Assembly: GCF_000802155.2 (NCBI RefSeq)
Contig: NZ_JQGJ02000029.1
Span: 1-41,102 of the forward strand
Source: Pseudomonas frederiksbergensis
Lineage (GTDB): Bacteria > Pseudomonadota > Gammaproteobacteria > Pseudomonadales > Pseudomonadaceae
Reading direction: 5' to 3'
Length of the DNA stretch: 41,102 bases
Positions 7,261 to 15,073 of this stretch are shown here, one piece after another. Numbering within the stretch: position 1 is the stretch's first letter; every line of letters starts with the position of its first letter. Below the pieces are notes generated by a model. That model was not told where the DNA came from and did no database searches. It was given only the letters and a program-made list of their open reading frames with translations. The position numbers and the translations under genes are program-made.

Positions 7261-7314
7261 TGGAATGCCTGTGCCGTGAGGTGCTTCAAACCGCCGCCAA
7301 TGGGAGGGCTTTCG

Positions 7315-7473
7315 ATGCTGAAGGATTTCAGATGCGGTCACTGCAAAAAACTGCTGGCCCGCATGGGCGAGCACACCGAACTCCAGATCAAGTGTTCCCG
7401 GTGCGGGACGTTGAATCATGTGAAGGCCGTTGAGCCTCGAGTGAACGCCAGCGAGCGAGATGAGCGCTGTTGA
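7315..7473 (+). CDS. Com-like zinc-finger protein
   Basis: A 52-residue protein from the ATG behind GGGAGGG. It has two CxxC pairs (FRCGHCKKLL and IKCSRCGTLNHV), the layout of phage Mu Com, a small zinc protein that activates translation of mom by binding its mRNA. No mom gene is visible here, so the job in this operon is probably control of tailocin mRNA or something else; this is inference. The frame is open back to an ATG at 7189 that has an even stronger ribosome-binding site, giving a 94-residue version with a 42-residue basic extension. The shorter form matches the family and is preferred. It lies where R-pyocin clusters carry small regulatory genes before the holin. Confidence 0.75.
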   Translation: MLKDFRCGHCKKLLARMGEHTELQIKCSRCGTLNHVKAVEPRVNASERDERC

Positions 7474-7511
7474 TCAACCGCGCGATCAATCGATAACTCA
7501 AGAGGTGAATC

Positions 7512-8093
7512 ATGAATCGTTTCAAGAAATATATCGCCCCGCTGTTGCTGTCCATTGCGCTGCCCGGTGTCGGGAGCAACGCCAGCGCCGCCAACCTTCT
7601 GGTCAACGGTAGCTTCGAACAGCCGGGCTGCAGCGCGAGTTGCATATTGAATACTCCGGCGAAAGCCAACTTTATTACGGGTTGGACGACGTTTCTGTCT
7701 GGAGCCGAGTACTTCAATATGCCGGCCTCGATCGGTGGTTCTGTGGCGGCGGATGGCGTCGTAATTGTCGACTTGGCTAACTATGTCTATAGCAACGGCG
7801 GTGGCATTCAGCAGAACTTCGCCACCGCAGTCGGCGCCAAGTACCGCTTGACCTTCAGCGCGGGTAATTCGCGCTACGCCAGCCGCTCCGGCGACGGCAC
7901 CATCCAAGTCAAGGTGGCGGGGCAGAGTGTCACCTTCAACACGCCATCGGCGAAAGGTACCGCCGTGGAGTGGAGCACCATCACGTATGACTTCACGGCC
8001 ACTTCGGCTCAAACGACTTTGGCCTTCTCCAACGAACAGAATCCTTACGTCAACTTCGCTTTCATTGACAACGTCATCGTTGAGCGACTGTAG
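7512..8093 (+). CDS. Exported DUF642-like protein
   Basis: The 193-residue protein has a clear signal peptide (basic MNRFKKY, hydrophobic core, cut after SNASA at about residue 26). The mature N-terminus reads ANLLVNGSFEQPG, the signature of DUF642 / choice-of-anchor C proteins, which have galactose-binding-like beta-sandwich folds. Four conserved-looking blocks follow, ending in PYVNFAFIDNVIVERL. It lacks an obvious C-terminal sorting tail, and contains two close cysteines (GCSASC) that may pair in the periplasm. It is preceded by AAGAGGTG and sits between the Com-like gene and the holin, where classical R-pyocin operons have no such gene. Function unknown; carbohydrate binding is a family-based guess. 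Confidence 0.75.
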   Translation: MNRFKKYIAPLLLSIALPGVGSNASAANLLVNGSFEQPGCSASCILNTPAKANFITGWTTFLSGAEYFNMPASIGGSVAADGVVIVDLANYVYSNGGGIQQNFATAVGAKYRLTFSAGNSRYASRSGDGTIQVKVAGQSVTFNTPSAKGTAVEWSTITYDFTATSAQTTLAFSNEQNPYVNFAFIDNVIVERL

Positions 8094-8156
8094 AGCGTCG
8101 CCCGTCTTCAATGACCCCGCCCCAAACGCTCATCACTCACCCCCAGGAAGCCTGAC

Positions 8157-8507
8157 ATGACAAACGAGCAACAAGCGTTGCTGGACATGCCGATCTGGCT
8201 GGTCATCATGCTCGCCCTGGTGGGCGGGGTGACTGGCGAGATGTGGCGTGCCGATAAGGAGGGCGCCCGTGGCTGGTCGCTGCTGCGTCGCCTGGCGCTG
8301 CGTTCCGGTGCCTGCATGGTCTGCGGCGTCTCGGCGATCATGCTGCTGTACGCCATGGGCTTCTCGATCTGGGCCGCGGGCGCCTTCGGATGCCTGACCG
8401 CAATGGCCGGGGCGGACGTGGCCATCGGGCTTTACGAACGCTGGGCCGCCAAGCGGATGGGCGTCAGTGCGCCACCGCCGCGTGATTCCCGTTCCGACCA
8501 ACATTGA
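8157..8507 (+). CDS. Holin
   Basis: A 116-residue protein with three hydrophobic segments (about residues 12-28, 46-66 and 70-92) and a short charged C-terminus (ERWAAKRMGVSAPP). It fits the pyocin-type phage holin family and occupies the position holins have in R-pyocin clusters, just before the baseplate genes. Holins form inner-membrane holes that let the endolysin reach the cell wall. The matching endolysin and spanins are about 26 kb downstream at 34519-35600, with no lysis enzyme in between. Confidence 0.85.
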   Translation: MTNEQQALLDMPIWLVIMLALVGGVTGEMWRADKEGARGWSLLRRLALRSGACMVCGVSAIMLLYAMGFSIWAAGAFGCLTAMAGADVAIGLYERWAAKRMGVSAPPPRDSRSDQH

Positions 8508-8552
8508 TCACTCGCTAATGATCTTTGTGCCGCCATAAAAAAGGAGGCCTGG

Positions 8553-9065
8553 ATGCCTGCCGTCCTCGAAAAACCGTCGCAGTTGTTCTCGGCCATCGCC
8601 CAGACGCTGCGCACCACTTATCCCACCTTGAAAGTCGGCAGCCCCCAGGATTTCGATGGGACCGACGACCAACCCTGGGTGCTGATTGCCATCGAGCGTG
8701 ATGCCCCCGGCCACCGCGCCAACGACGGGCGTATTGCTCATGTCCTGACGGTTTCCCTGCAAGTCGTCATGGCCGTTCCAGGATGGGAGGCCTGCGACTT
8801 GGCCGCGGAACTCAAGCATTTGGTCATGGATAACCGCTGGGGGCTGTCGGGCGATCAATGCGACATGCCCACGGAACTCGATGGCCTGCCGTCCGAGTTC
8901 ATCAACCCGGCACGGCAATACACCGCCTGGACCCTTTCCTTCACCCAAACCCTGTACCTCGGCCCGACGCTGCTGGATGACCCGCTGGGCATTCCGTTGT
9001 TTGCCCGCACCTGGGAAGTCTCGAACATCGACGACCCGGACCAATACACCGCACTCGAGGGCTGA
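8553..9065 (+). CDS. Conserved tail-cluster protein between holin and baseplate V
   Basis: A 170-residue soluble protein behind a strong AAAAGGAGG. It starts MPAVLEKPSQLFSAIAQTLR and contains HVLTVSLQVVMAVPGWEACDLAAELKHLV and a tail-terminator-like TAWTLSFTQTLYLGP. The length, the N-terminal helix and the alternating beta strands resemble the small tail terminator/completion proteins; compare the gene at 20168, which has RVSYRLRFFAEFQLG at the equivalent place. Its position between holin and gene V is the same as that of the uncharacterised gene PA0615 in the R2-pyocin cluster. I infer a tail completion role, with modest certainty. It ends three bases before the next start. Confidence 0.65.
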   Translation: MPAVLEKPSQLFSAIAQTLRTTYPTLKVGSPQDFDGTDDQPWVLIAIERDAPGHRANDGRIAHVLTVSLQVVMAVPGWEACDLAAELKHLVMDNRWGLSGDQCDMPTELDGLPSEFINPARQYTAWTLSFTQTLYLGPTLLDDPLGIPLFARTWEVSNIDDPDQYTALEG

Positions 9066-9068
9066 GCC

Positions 9069-9680
9069 ATGTTTGATGCGCTGTTACGGATGCATCTGGG
9101 GCCGATCATCGAGCGTCTGGCGCAGATGGAAACCGAGCTGGAAGACTTGCATCGACGTGCGGAAAGTTTCTGCCGCATCGGCGTTTGTCAGGAAGTCGAC
9201 GCGGCCAGCAACACCTGCAAAGTCAGCCATGGCGGACTGCTGACCCCGGCGATCCGCTTTTTCAACCCGAGCGCCGGCGCCCAGAGCGAGTCGCGGATTC
9301 CGTCCGTGGGCGAGCAATGCCTGTTGCTCAACCATGGCGGCGGCGAGAGCGGCGGGCAGGCGGTGGCGTTGTTTGGCCTCAACGGTGGTCAGTTCCCGCC
9401 CGTCTCGACCCAGGCCTCGCTGACGCGGCGCCTCTATCAGGACGGTACGGAAAACGGCTACGACCACGCCAGCCATATCCTGCACTGGCAAAACGGCCCG
9501 GCGGCGTTCAGCGGCTCCCGTGAAGCCCTGCAGTTGAACATCGGCCCGTCCCGGCTGGCGATGACGCCCGAGGCCATCGAACTGCAAGTCGGCGCCGTCG
9601 GCATTCGCCTCGACGCCTCCGGTGTGCACTTGAGCGGCCCGGTGGTGGATCACCAGGGGCGCGTCATCAGTACCGCATAA
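9069..9680 (+). CDS. Baseplate assembly protein V (central spike), P2-like
   Basis: A 203-residue protein with a helical N-terminus, then an OB-fold-like start (RIGVCQEVDAASNTCKVSHGG) and GEQCLLLNHGGGESGGQAVALFGL, typical of P2 gpV/phage spike proteins. The C-terminus has repeating short beta strands (LGAVGIRLDASGVHLSGPVV) that would form the trimeric beta-helix needle. The spike sits at the tip of the tail and pierces the outer membrane on contraction. It is the first gene of the V-W-J-I block in R-pyocin order. Confidence 0.88.
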   Translation: MFDALLRMHLGPIIERLAQMETELEDLHRRAESFCRIGVCQEVDAASNTCKVSHGGLLTPAIRFFNPSAGAQSESRIPSVGEQCLLLNHGGGESGGQAVALFGLNGGQFPPVSTQASLTRRLYQDGTENGYDHASHILHWQNGPAAFSGSREALQLNIGPSRLAMTPEAIELQVGAVGIRLDASGVHLSGPVVDHQGRVISTA

Positions 9681-9691
9681 GAGATTTCCTC

Positions 9692-10024
9692 ATGATTGGA
9701 CTCGATCGAAACACCGGCGCCACGGTGGACGACTGGCTGCAGTTCGTTCAGCGCGCCACCCGGGCGCTGACCACGCCGTTGGGCACTCGCCAGAAGCGCC
9801 CGTTGTATGGCTGCGCACTCACCCAATTGCTGGGGCAGAACCTCGGCGACGACCTGTTGATCCTCGCCCAGAGTCACGCGGCCCAAGCGTTCTACAACCC
9901 GCACAACGGTATCGATGATTTCGAGCCCCAGGTCATCGTTGCCAGCCGGCACGGTGCCGGGTTGCTGCTGCGTTTCGCCGGTATCTGGAAAAACCGCAAA
10001 CAGACTTTCGAGGTGATGACATGA
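9692..10024 (+). CDS. Baseplate wedge protein W (gp25-like)
   Basis: The 110-residue protein starts MIGLDRNTGATVDDWLQFV and has the GPW/gp25 family core TTPLGTRQKRPLYGCALTQLL followed by YNPHNGIDDFEPQVIVAS. It has lysozyme-like gp25 length and no catalytic residues. In contractile tails it forms the inner baseplate and starts sheath assembly. It overlaps the J gene by four bases (ATGA), indicating translational coupling. Confidence 0.88.
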   Translation: MIGLDRNTGATVDDWLQFVQRATRALTTPLGTRQKRPLYGCALTQLLGQNLGDDLLILAQSHAAQAFYNPHNGIDDFEPQVIVASRHGAGLLLRFAGIWKNRKQTFEVMT

Positions 10025-11016
10025 GCATGTTGATACCCGGCCAGAACCAACTGGCCGAACCGGCGATCGTCACCGTCGACGCGTTCGAGGACTTGCTCGC
10101 CGAGTTCAAGACCTTTGTGGTCGAGTACGTCGCCGCACGCTCTCCGACGAGCGCCGCCAAGTTGGTGGACAGCCTCGAGAACGAAAGCGAACTGCTGACC
10201 CTGGCCCTCGAGGCGTTCTGCGTCCGGCTGCAAACTCACGAACGTAAATACAACGCCCGTATCAAGCAGATGTTGGCGTGGTGGGCCACCGGCACCAACC
10301 TCGACGCTCGCCTCGCGGACATGGGCCTTGAGCGCCAATTGCTCGACCCGGGCGACCCGACCGCGTTCCCGCCCGTTCCACCGGTCTACGAGAGTGATGA
10401 CGATGCGCGGTTGCGCTATTACCTGGCGCCCCACGCCCCGGCGGCCGGCTCGCGCATGCAGTATCGACGGGAGGTTTTCACCCTGGGGCAACGTCCGACG
10501 GTGAAAGTCGAAAATGCCTCGGCGGGTGTGGTGACGGTCACCTACACCTTCGACCCGGATAGCTACGCTGCCTAGATCAAGGACGGCAACGGACGCCGTA
10601 CCGCGCCCGGCGAAGTCACGGTCACGGTGCTGTCCCGCGACGGCGATGGAACGCCGTCCGAAGCGCTGCTCGACGGCGTTCGCGAGCACTTCGCCCGACC
10701 GGATGTACGACCCGAGACGGACTTGGTCATCGTGCAGGCCGCGCAAATCAAACCTTACAAGATCCGCGTCGTGGCGAAGATCAATCCTGGGCCTGACTCA
10801 GGCCTGACCCAGATTGCCGCACAGCAGCAATTGCAGGAATACGCCGAGGCCTGCCATCGCCTGGAAGGGCGGGTGGACCCCAGCTGGATCGACTACACGC
10901 TGCACAGCGCTGGCGCAGTTCAACTGCAGATTCTCGAACCGCTTGCGCCGGTTGTGACGACGGCTTTCCAAGCGCCGTACTGCACGGGCGTCGAGGTCGA
11001 GGTGGATACGTTATGA
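10021..11016 (+). pseudogene. Baseplate protein J (P2-like) interrupted by an amber codon
   Basis: The frame runs MSMLIPGQNQLAEPAIVTVD to the stop at 11014-11016, about 331 residues, the usual length of P2-type J plus a few. It contains a TAG at 10573-10575 (residue 185, in DSYAA*IKDGNG). The frame on both sides is continuous, without indel, and both halves have J-family features (KQMLAWWATGTNLDARLADMGLERQ upstream; CHRLEGRVDPSWIDYTLHSAGAVQLQI downstream). A single C-to-T or G-to-A change in a CAG or TGG codon would explain it. Downstream gene I overlaps the end by four bases. J is essential for baseplate wedges, so unless the amber is suppressed or is a sequencing error this particle should not assemble. 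Confidence 0.85.
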
Positions 11017-11648
11017 CTGACGACACATCTCGGCCGAGCCTGCTACCGGTCAACAGCTCACCGCTGGAGCGGGCGCTGGATCTCGGGTTTGCCCGGCTGC
11101 TGGAACGCATCGATCCGCCGTTTCCCGAACTGATGAACCCGACGGCCACGCCTTTGGCGTTTTTGCCGTATCTCGGGGCCGACCGCGGTGTCAGTGAATG
11201 GAGTTCCAAGGCGCCCGAAGCTGAAAAGCGCCTGACCGTTGAACTCGCCTGGCCCACCGCCCGGCAGGCCGGGACACGAAAGGCGCTGGAAAATGCGGCC
11301 AAGGGTTTGCAACTGATGCCTGAAGTGCGCGCCTGGTATGAGCAAACGCCACCCGGCCCGCCCTACAGTTTTTCCGTCAGGGCGTTTACCGAGCAGCCCT
11401 ACAGCGAAGCCATCGACGCCCGTCTCGACCGTCGCCTGGCCGATGCCAAGAGCGAGCGTGACACCTTGAAGGTGTCTGTCGGCTTGAGCGCATTCGGCCG
11501 GTACGTCATCGGTGCCGCCACGCTGTGCGGCGAACTGACCACGGTTTATCCGATTGTCATCGAAGGGCTGCAAGCCTCGGGCCGGGTCTTCATGGCCGCC
11601 GGGCTCTACACCGTCGAAACCTCCATTATTTATCCACAGGGGTCCTAA
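11013..11648 (+). CDS. Tail protein I (P2-like baseplate)
   Basis: A 211-residue protein with LLPVNSSPLERALDLGFARLLERIDPP and MNPTATPLAFLPYLGADRGV, the signature N-terminal region of P2 gpI, and a C-terminal beta part (FGRYVIGAATLCGELTTVYP). It completes the baseplate wedge and links J to the fibre. Overlaps J at the start and abuts the fibre gene without a gap, as in R-pyocin clusters. Confidence 0.88.
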   Translation: MTDDTSRPSLLPVNSSPLERALDLGFARLLERIDPPFPELMNPTATPLAFLPYLGADRGVSEWSSKAPEAEKRLTVELAWPTARQAGTRKALENAAKGLQLMPEVRAWYEQTPPGPPYSFSVRAFTEQPYSEAIDARLDRRLADAKSERDTLKVSVGLSAFGRYVIGAATLCGELTTVYPIVIEGLQASGRVFMAAGLYTVETSIIYPQGS

Positions 11649-13169
11649 ATGGCCGACTACTACACCCTGCTCACCGATGCGGGGATCGCCTACGAAACTG
11701 CCTGCAAGGCGGCGGGCACACCGATCAAGCTGTCGCAGATTTCCGTCGGTGACGGTGGCGGTGCCGTCTACAACCCTGCGGCAACCGCTACTGCACTCAA
11801 GCGCGAAGTCTGGCGCGGGCCGCTCAATGCGCTGTTCCAGGATGAGAAAAATCCGAGTTGGTTGCTCGCTGAAGTCACCATTCCGCCTGAGGTGGGCGGC
11901 TGGTATGTGCGTGAGGCCGGGATCTGGACCGATACCGGGATCCTGTATGCGATCGTCAAGTATCCGGAGTCGTTCAAGCCGGTATTGGCGACGTCCGGCT
12001 CGGGGAAAGAGTTTTACATCCGGTCGATTTTCGAGACGAGTAACGCTGAGCTGGTGACGCTATTGATTGACGATACGGTGGTCAAGGCGACGCGGGCTTG
12101 GGTTGCAAGTTACGTCGCTGATGAGCTGGCCAAGCTCGACAGGAAACAATCTGTGCGGGTGGCCACGACAGCCAACGTCGGGCTGAACGGTGCGCAGACA
12201 GTCGACGGTATTGCTGTGGTTGCTGGGGACCGGGTTCTTGTTAAGTCTCAGACCTTGGCGAAAGATAATGGCATCTATGTGGTTGCTAACGGTGCTTGGA
12301 TCCGGGCTAAGGATGCTGATTCAAATGCCGATGTCACTTCGGCACTTATCGTTTCCGTGGAAGCTGGGGCTACGCTTGCCGATACGATCTGGCAACTCAT
12401 TACTGATGGCCTAATTGTATTGGGAACTACGTCGCTGACGTTCCAGGACATCACGGCAGGGTATGCCCGTTTGTTGTCGCCAGCATTTGGAGGCAATCCT
12501 ACGGCACCGACACCACCGCAGTTCGACAGCTCGCTCAGGTTGGCAAGCACTGCCTTTGCAAAACGGATGGGTGTCGAGTATTCGGTTTTTGTCCCGCTTC
12601 CTGTCAGTACCGCACTGGGGGCGTCGTACATAGGCGGGATTGCATCCGTCTCATCCGCTACGCCGATCAATATTACATTGCCTCCGACCACTGGGGTGGC
12701 GGAGGGCGCTACTGTCGAGGTGGTGAACGCTGGGGCTTCTAGCGTTACTGTCCTGGCGGCCGGCACCGACGTTTTGGCTTCCCCGGTCATGGCAGGGACT
12801 ACAGTCGTTCTGGGTACAGGGGACAACGCCGAGTTCGTGAAGGTTTCGGGGACGTGGCGTTTGCGTGGTGGGACCGCGGCGCTTAAATACGCTGCTGTTT
12901 TCGCGGCAGGACTGACAGCTAATGGATACCAAAAGCTTCCAAGCGGCTTGATTCTCCAATGGGGCTCTGTGGATATATCAACCTCGGCTAAGGTCGTAAC
13001 GTTCCCGATTGCCTTTCCAGCGCTTTGCAGCGCTGTAACTTTGAGTATGTCGGCGACGGGCGTTCCCACTTCGCAATTCTGCTCAATTACGACAAAAAAC
13101 AATTCCAGCTTCACGGTGGTGGCAAATGCAGGAAACCCCGCTTGTTTCTGGCATGCCATCGGTTACTAG
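11649..13169 (+). CDS. Long tail fibre of the R-pyocin-type array
   Basis: A 506-residue protein. Residues 1-150 (MADYYTLLTDAGIAYETACK; GGWYVREAGIWTDTGILYAIVKYPE) are the conserved P2-type fibre attachment domain. Next comes a phage-fibre repeat-like middle (VRVATTANVGLNGAQTVDG; LVKSQTLAKDNGIYVVANGAW). The last 230 residues (about from LLSPAFGGNPTAPTPPQFD) match in arrangement the last fibre at 33151 and probably bind the receptor. G+C falls from about base 12150 on, marking the receptor-binding part as exchanged DNA. The fibre decides which strains the tailocin kills; the target is normally lipopolysaccharide. Confidence 0.88.
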   Translation: MADYYTLLTDAGIAYETACKAAGTPIKLSQISVGDGGGAVYNPAATATALKREVWRGPLNALFQDEKNPSWLLAEVTIPPEVGGWYVREAGIWTDTGILYAIVKYPESFKPVLATSGSGKEFYIRSIFETSNAELVTLLIDDTVVKATRAWVASYVADELAKLDRKQSVRVATTANVGLNGAQTVDGIAVVAGDRVLVKSQTLAKDNGIYVVANGAWIRAKDADSNADVTSALIVSVEAGATLADTIWQLITDGLIVLGTTSLTFQDITAGYARLLSPAFGGNPTAPTPPQFDSSLRLASTAFAKRMGVEYSVFVPLPVSTALGASYIGGIASVSSATPINITLPPTTGVAEGATVEVVNAGASSVTVLAAGTDVLASPVMAGTTVVLGTGDNAEFVKVSGTWRLRGGTAALKYAAVFAAGLTANGYQKLPSGLILQWGSVDISTSAKVVTFPIAFPALCSAVTLSMSATGVPTSQFCSITTKNNSSFTVVANAGNPACFWHAIGY

Positions 13170-13180
13170 GGGAGAAGTTT

Positions 13181-13606
13181 ATGTTTGCTTCAAAATCAAC
13201 CCGCGGTTTCTATGATTCTGCAATCCATGACTCTATGCCATCTGACGTAGTCCAGATTAGTTCTACATTGCATGCTGAGCTGCTGCTTGCGGAGAGCGGG
13301 GGTAAGATTATCGAGTGGAATGATGACGGGTATCCGATAGCCGTGGATCCACCGCCAGCCAGTAGGGAGGAGTTGGCTGTTGTCGAGCGAATCTGGCGTG
13401 ATCAGCAACTATCTGAGACGGATGGGGTTGTGGCGCGTCATCGTGATGAGCAAGAGAGCGGAATGGAGACTTCATTGGGCTCAACGAAGTACAGCGAGCT
13501 TCAGGCCTACCGACAGGCTCTTCGCAATTGGCCGGAAGTGAGTGAGTTTCCATTGATTGAACACCGACCTGCTGCCCCGTCATGGTTGGAAGAGCAAATC
13601 CACTGA
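13181..13606 (+). CDS. Tail fibre assembly chaperone
   Basis: A 141-residue protein from the ATG behind GGGGAGAAG; the longer upstream frame overlaps the fibre gene in another phase and is not supported. Features: TRGFYDSAIHDSMPSDVVQI, NDDGYPIAVDPPPASREEL, SETDGVVARHRDEQE, and LQAYRQALRNWP near the end. The protein at 34048 has the same order (NGYPILVDPPA, TATDRLIARDRDE, LQAYRRALRDWP), so both belong to one family of fibre chaperones. A+T-rich like the fibre tip it follows, consistent with transfer as a fibre/chaperone pair. Confidence 0.82.
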   Translation: MFASKSTRGFYDSAIHDSMPSDVVQISSTLHAELLLAESGGKIIEWNDDGYPIAVDPPPASREELAVVERIWRDQQLSETDGVVARHRDEQESGMETSLGSTKYSELQAYRQALRNWPEVSEFPLIEHRPAAPSWLEEQIH

Positions 13607-13607
13607 G

Positions 13608-13634
13608 CGCCCCGCACCGACGGGGCGTTTTTTT
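13608..13634 (+). terminator. Terminator after fibre chaperone
   Basis: Stem CGCCCCG/CGGGGCG with loop CACCGA, followed by seven T residues. Confidence 0.85.
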
Positions 13635-13650
13635 ACCCATCCAACACCCA

Positions 13651-13675
13651 AAGCCCCTCCCCGAAGGGGCTTTTT
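13651..13675 (+). terminator. Second terminator in tandem
   Basis: Stem AAGCCCCT/AGGGGCTT with a short loop and a T run, 17 bases after the first. Together they separate the baseplate/fibre block from the sheath/tube block of the same particle. Confidence 0.75.
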
Positions 13676-13694
13676 CATATCCGGAGAAACCCAA

Positions 13695-13904
13695 ATGGCA
13701 CCACGCCAAACCTATACCGTGCTCCTCCCATTTCCCACCGGAGGCGGGCACTGGTCGAGCGTCGGCCAGGAACTCGATCTGCTCGACGTCGAGGCCAGCG
13801 CGTTGTTCAGCGCCGGTCGCCTGGAACTGAAAAAAACCGAGGCCGGCGAATCGGCTTCCGCATCCATCCCGGCCAAAAAGGCCACCACCAAAAAGGCTGA
13901 ATAA
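13695..13904 (+). CDS. Small protein preceding the sheath gene
   Basis: A 69-residue protein starting MAPRQTYTVLLPFPTGGGHW behind CCGGAGAAA. It ends in a lysine/alanine-rich tail (PAKKATTKKAE). It sits directly ahead of the sheath gene, the same place and similar style as the DUF2635-like protein at 20749, which has a matching basic tail (KTVKAAKPQGAK). It probably has a minor structural or assembly role in sheath formation; nothing specific is known to me. Confidence 0.65.
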   Translation: MAPRQTYTVLLPFPTGGGHWSSVGQELDLLDVEASALFSAGRLELKKTEAGESASASIPAKKATTKKAE

Positions 13905-13906
13905 CC

Positions 13907-15073
13907 ATGGCTGAGGTTTTGAACTTCGAGCACAACGGCATCACCGTCAATGCCACCGAATCTCCCGAGGCCATGGGTGGCCTGGGGGATAACGTCATCG
14001 GGCTGGTCGGCACCGCGCCGAATGCCAATCCGTTGATTCCGAAAAACACCCCGTTCCGCATCAACAGCTTCACCACCCAGGCCCAGCTGGACCCGACCGG
14101 TGCCGAGGCAGGTACGTTGTTCCACGCCGTCTACCAGATTCTCAAAGTGGTCAAGGTGCCGGTGTATGTGGTCATCGTCGAAGAGGGCGCCACCCTGGCC
14201 GACACGCAGAACAACGTGATCGGCGGCATCGAGGCGCAGACCGGGCGCAAGTTGGGCCTGGCGGCGTTGAGCGGCGTCGCTGAAGACCTGACCATCATCG
14301 GCGCGCCAGGCTTCACCGGCACCAAGGCCGTGGCCGGCGAGTTCGCTTCGTTTGGCAAGCGCATCAAGGCCCGTGTGGTGCTCGACGGCAAGGATGCCTC
14401 GGTCGCCGATCAAGTGACCTACAGCCAGGAACTGGGCGGCGCGGACCTCGGTTTCGACCGTTGCCTGGTGGTGCACAACATGCCGGCGGTGTACTCCAAG
14501 GCGGCGAAGAAAAACGTCTTCCTGGCCCCGTCGAGCCTGGCGATTGCCGCGCTTGCCAAGGTCAAGCAATGGGAGAGTCCGGGTAACCAGGTGACGTTCG
14601 CCGAAGACGTTTCCCGCACCGTGGAATACAACATTCTCGACACCTCCACCGAAGGCGATCTGCTCAACCGCTACGGCGTCAGCTACTACGCCCGGACCAT
14701 CCTCGGCGGCTTCTCGCTGCTGGGCAACCGCTCCATCACCGGCAAGTTCATCAGCTACGTCGGCCTGGAAGATGCCATTAGCCGCAAGCTGGTGAAGGCC
14801 GGCCAGAAAGCCATGGCCAAGAACCTGACCAAGTCGTTCATGGACCAGGAGGTCAAGCGCATCAACGACTGGCTGCAAACCCTGGTCGCCGACGAAACCA
14901 TTCCTGGCGGCAGCGTTTACCTGCACCCGGAATTGAACAGCGTCGAGAAGTACAAGAACGGCACCTGGTACGTGGTCATCGACTACGGCCGTTACGCGCC
15001 GAATGAACACATGATTTATCAACTCAATGCCCGCGATGAAATCATCGAGCAGTTCCTGGAGGACGTTCTCTAA
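13907..15073 (+). CDS. Tail sheath protein FI (P2/R-pyocin-like)
   Basis: The 388-residue protein has the P2 FI family pattern: an N-terminal HNGITVNATESPE extension, a core with NVIGLVGTAPNANPLIPKN, an alpha/beta middle (EDLTIIGAPGFTG; KRIKARVVLDGKDA), and a C-terminal handshake region (VIDYGRYAPNEHMIYQLNAR). It polymerises around the tube and contracts to drive the tube into the target cell. High-G+C codon use, no disruption. It overlaps the tube gene start at one base (TAATG). Confidence 0.93.
   Translation: MAEVLNFEHNGITVNATESPEAMGGLGDNVIGLVGTAPNANPLIPKNTPFRINSFTTQAQLDPTGAEAGTLFHAVYQILKVVKVPVYVVIVEEGATLADTQNNVIGGIEAQTGRKLGLAALSGVAEDLTIIGAPGFTGTKAVAGEFASFGKRIKARVVLDGKDASVADQVTYSQELGGADLGFDRCLVVHNMPAVYSKAAKKNVFLAPSSLAIAALAKVKQWESPGNQVTFAEDVSRTVEYNILDTSTEGDLLNRYGVSYYARTILGGFSLLGNRSITGKFISYVGLEDAISRKLVKAGQKAMAKNLTKSFMDQEVKRINDWLQTLVADETIPGGSVYLHPELNSVEKYKNGTWYVVIDYGRYAPNEHMIYQLNARDEIIEQFLEDVL

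Noticed and set aside
7189..7473. 94-residue start for the Com-like protein
   Set aside because: Strong ribosome-binding site, but the first 42 residues are outside the family and run through a terminator-like hairpin; kept as a possible leader frame.
13712..15022. 436-residue minus-strand frame
   Set aside because: It lies opposite the clear sheath gene, with the biased composition expected of a mirror frame in high-G+C DNA.
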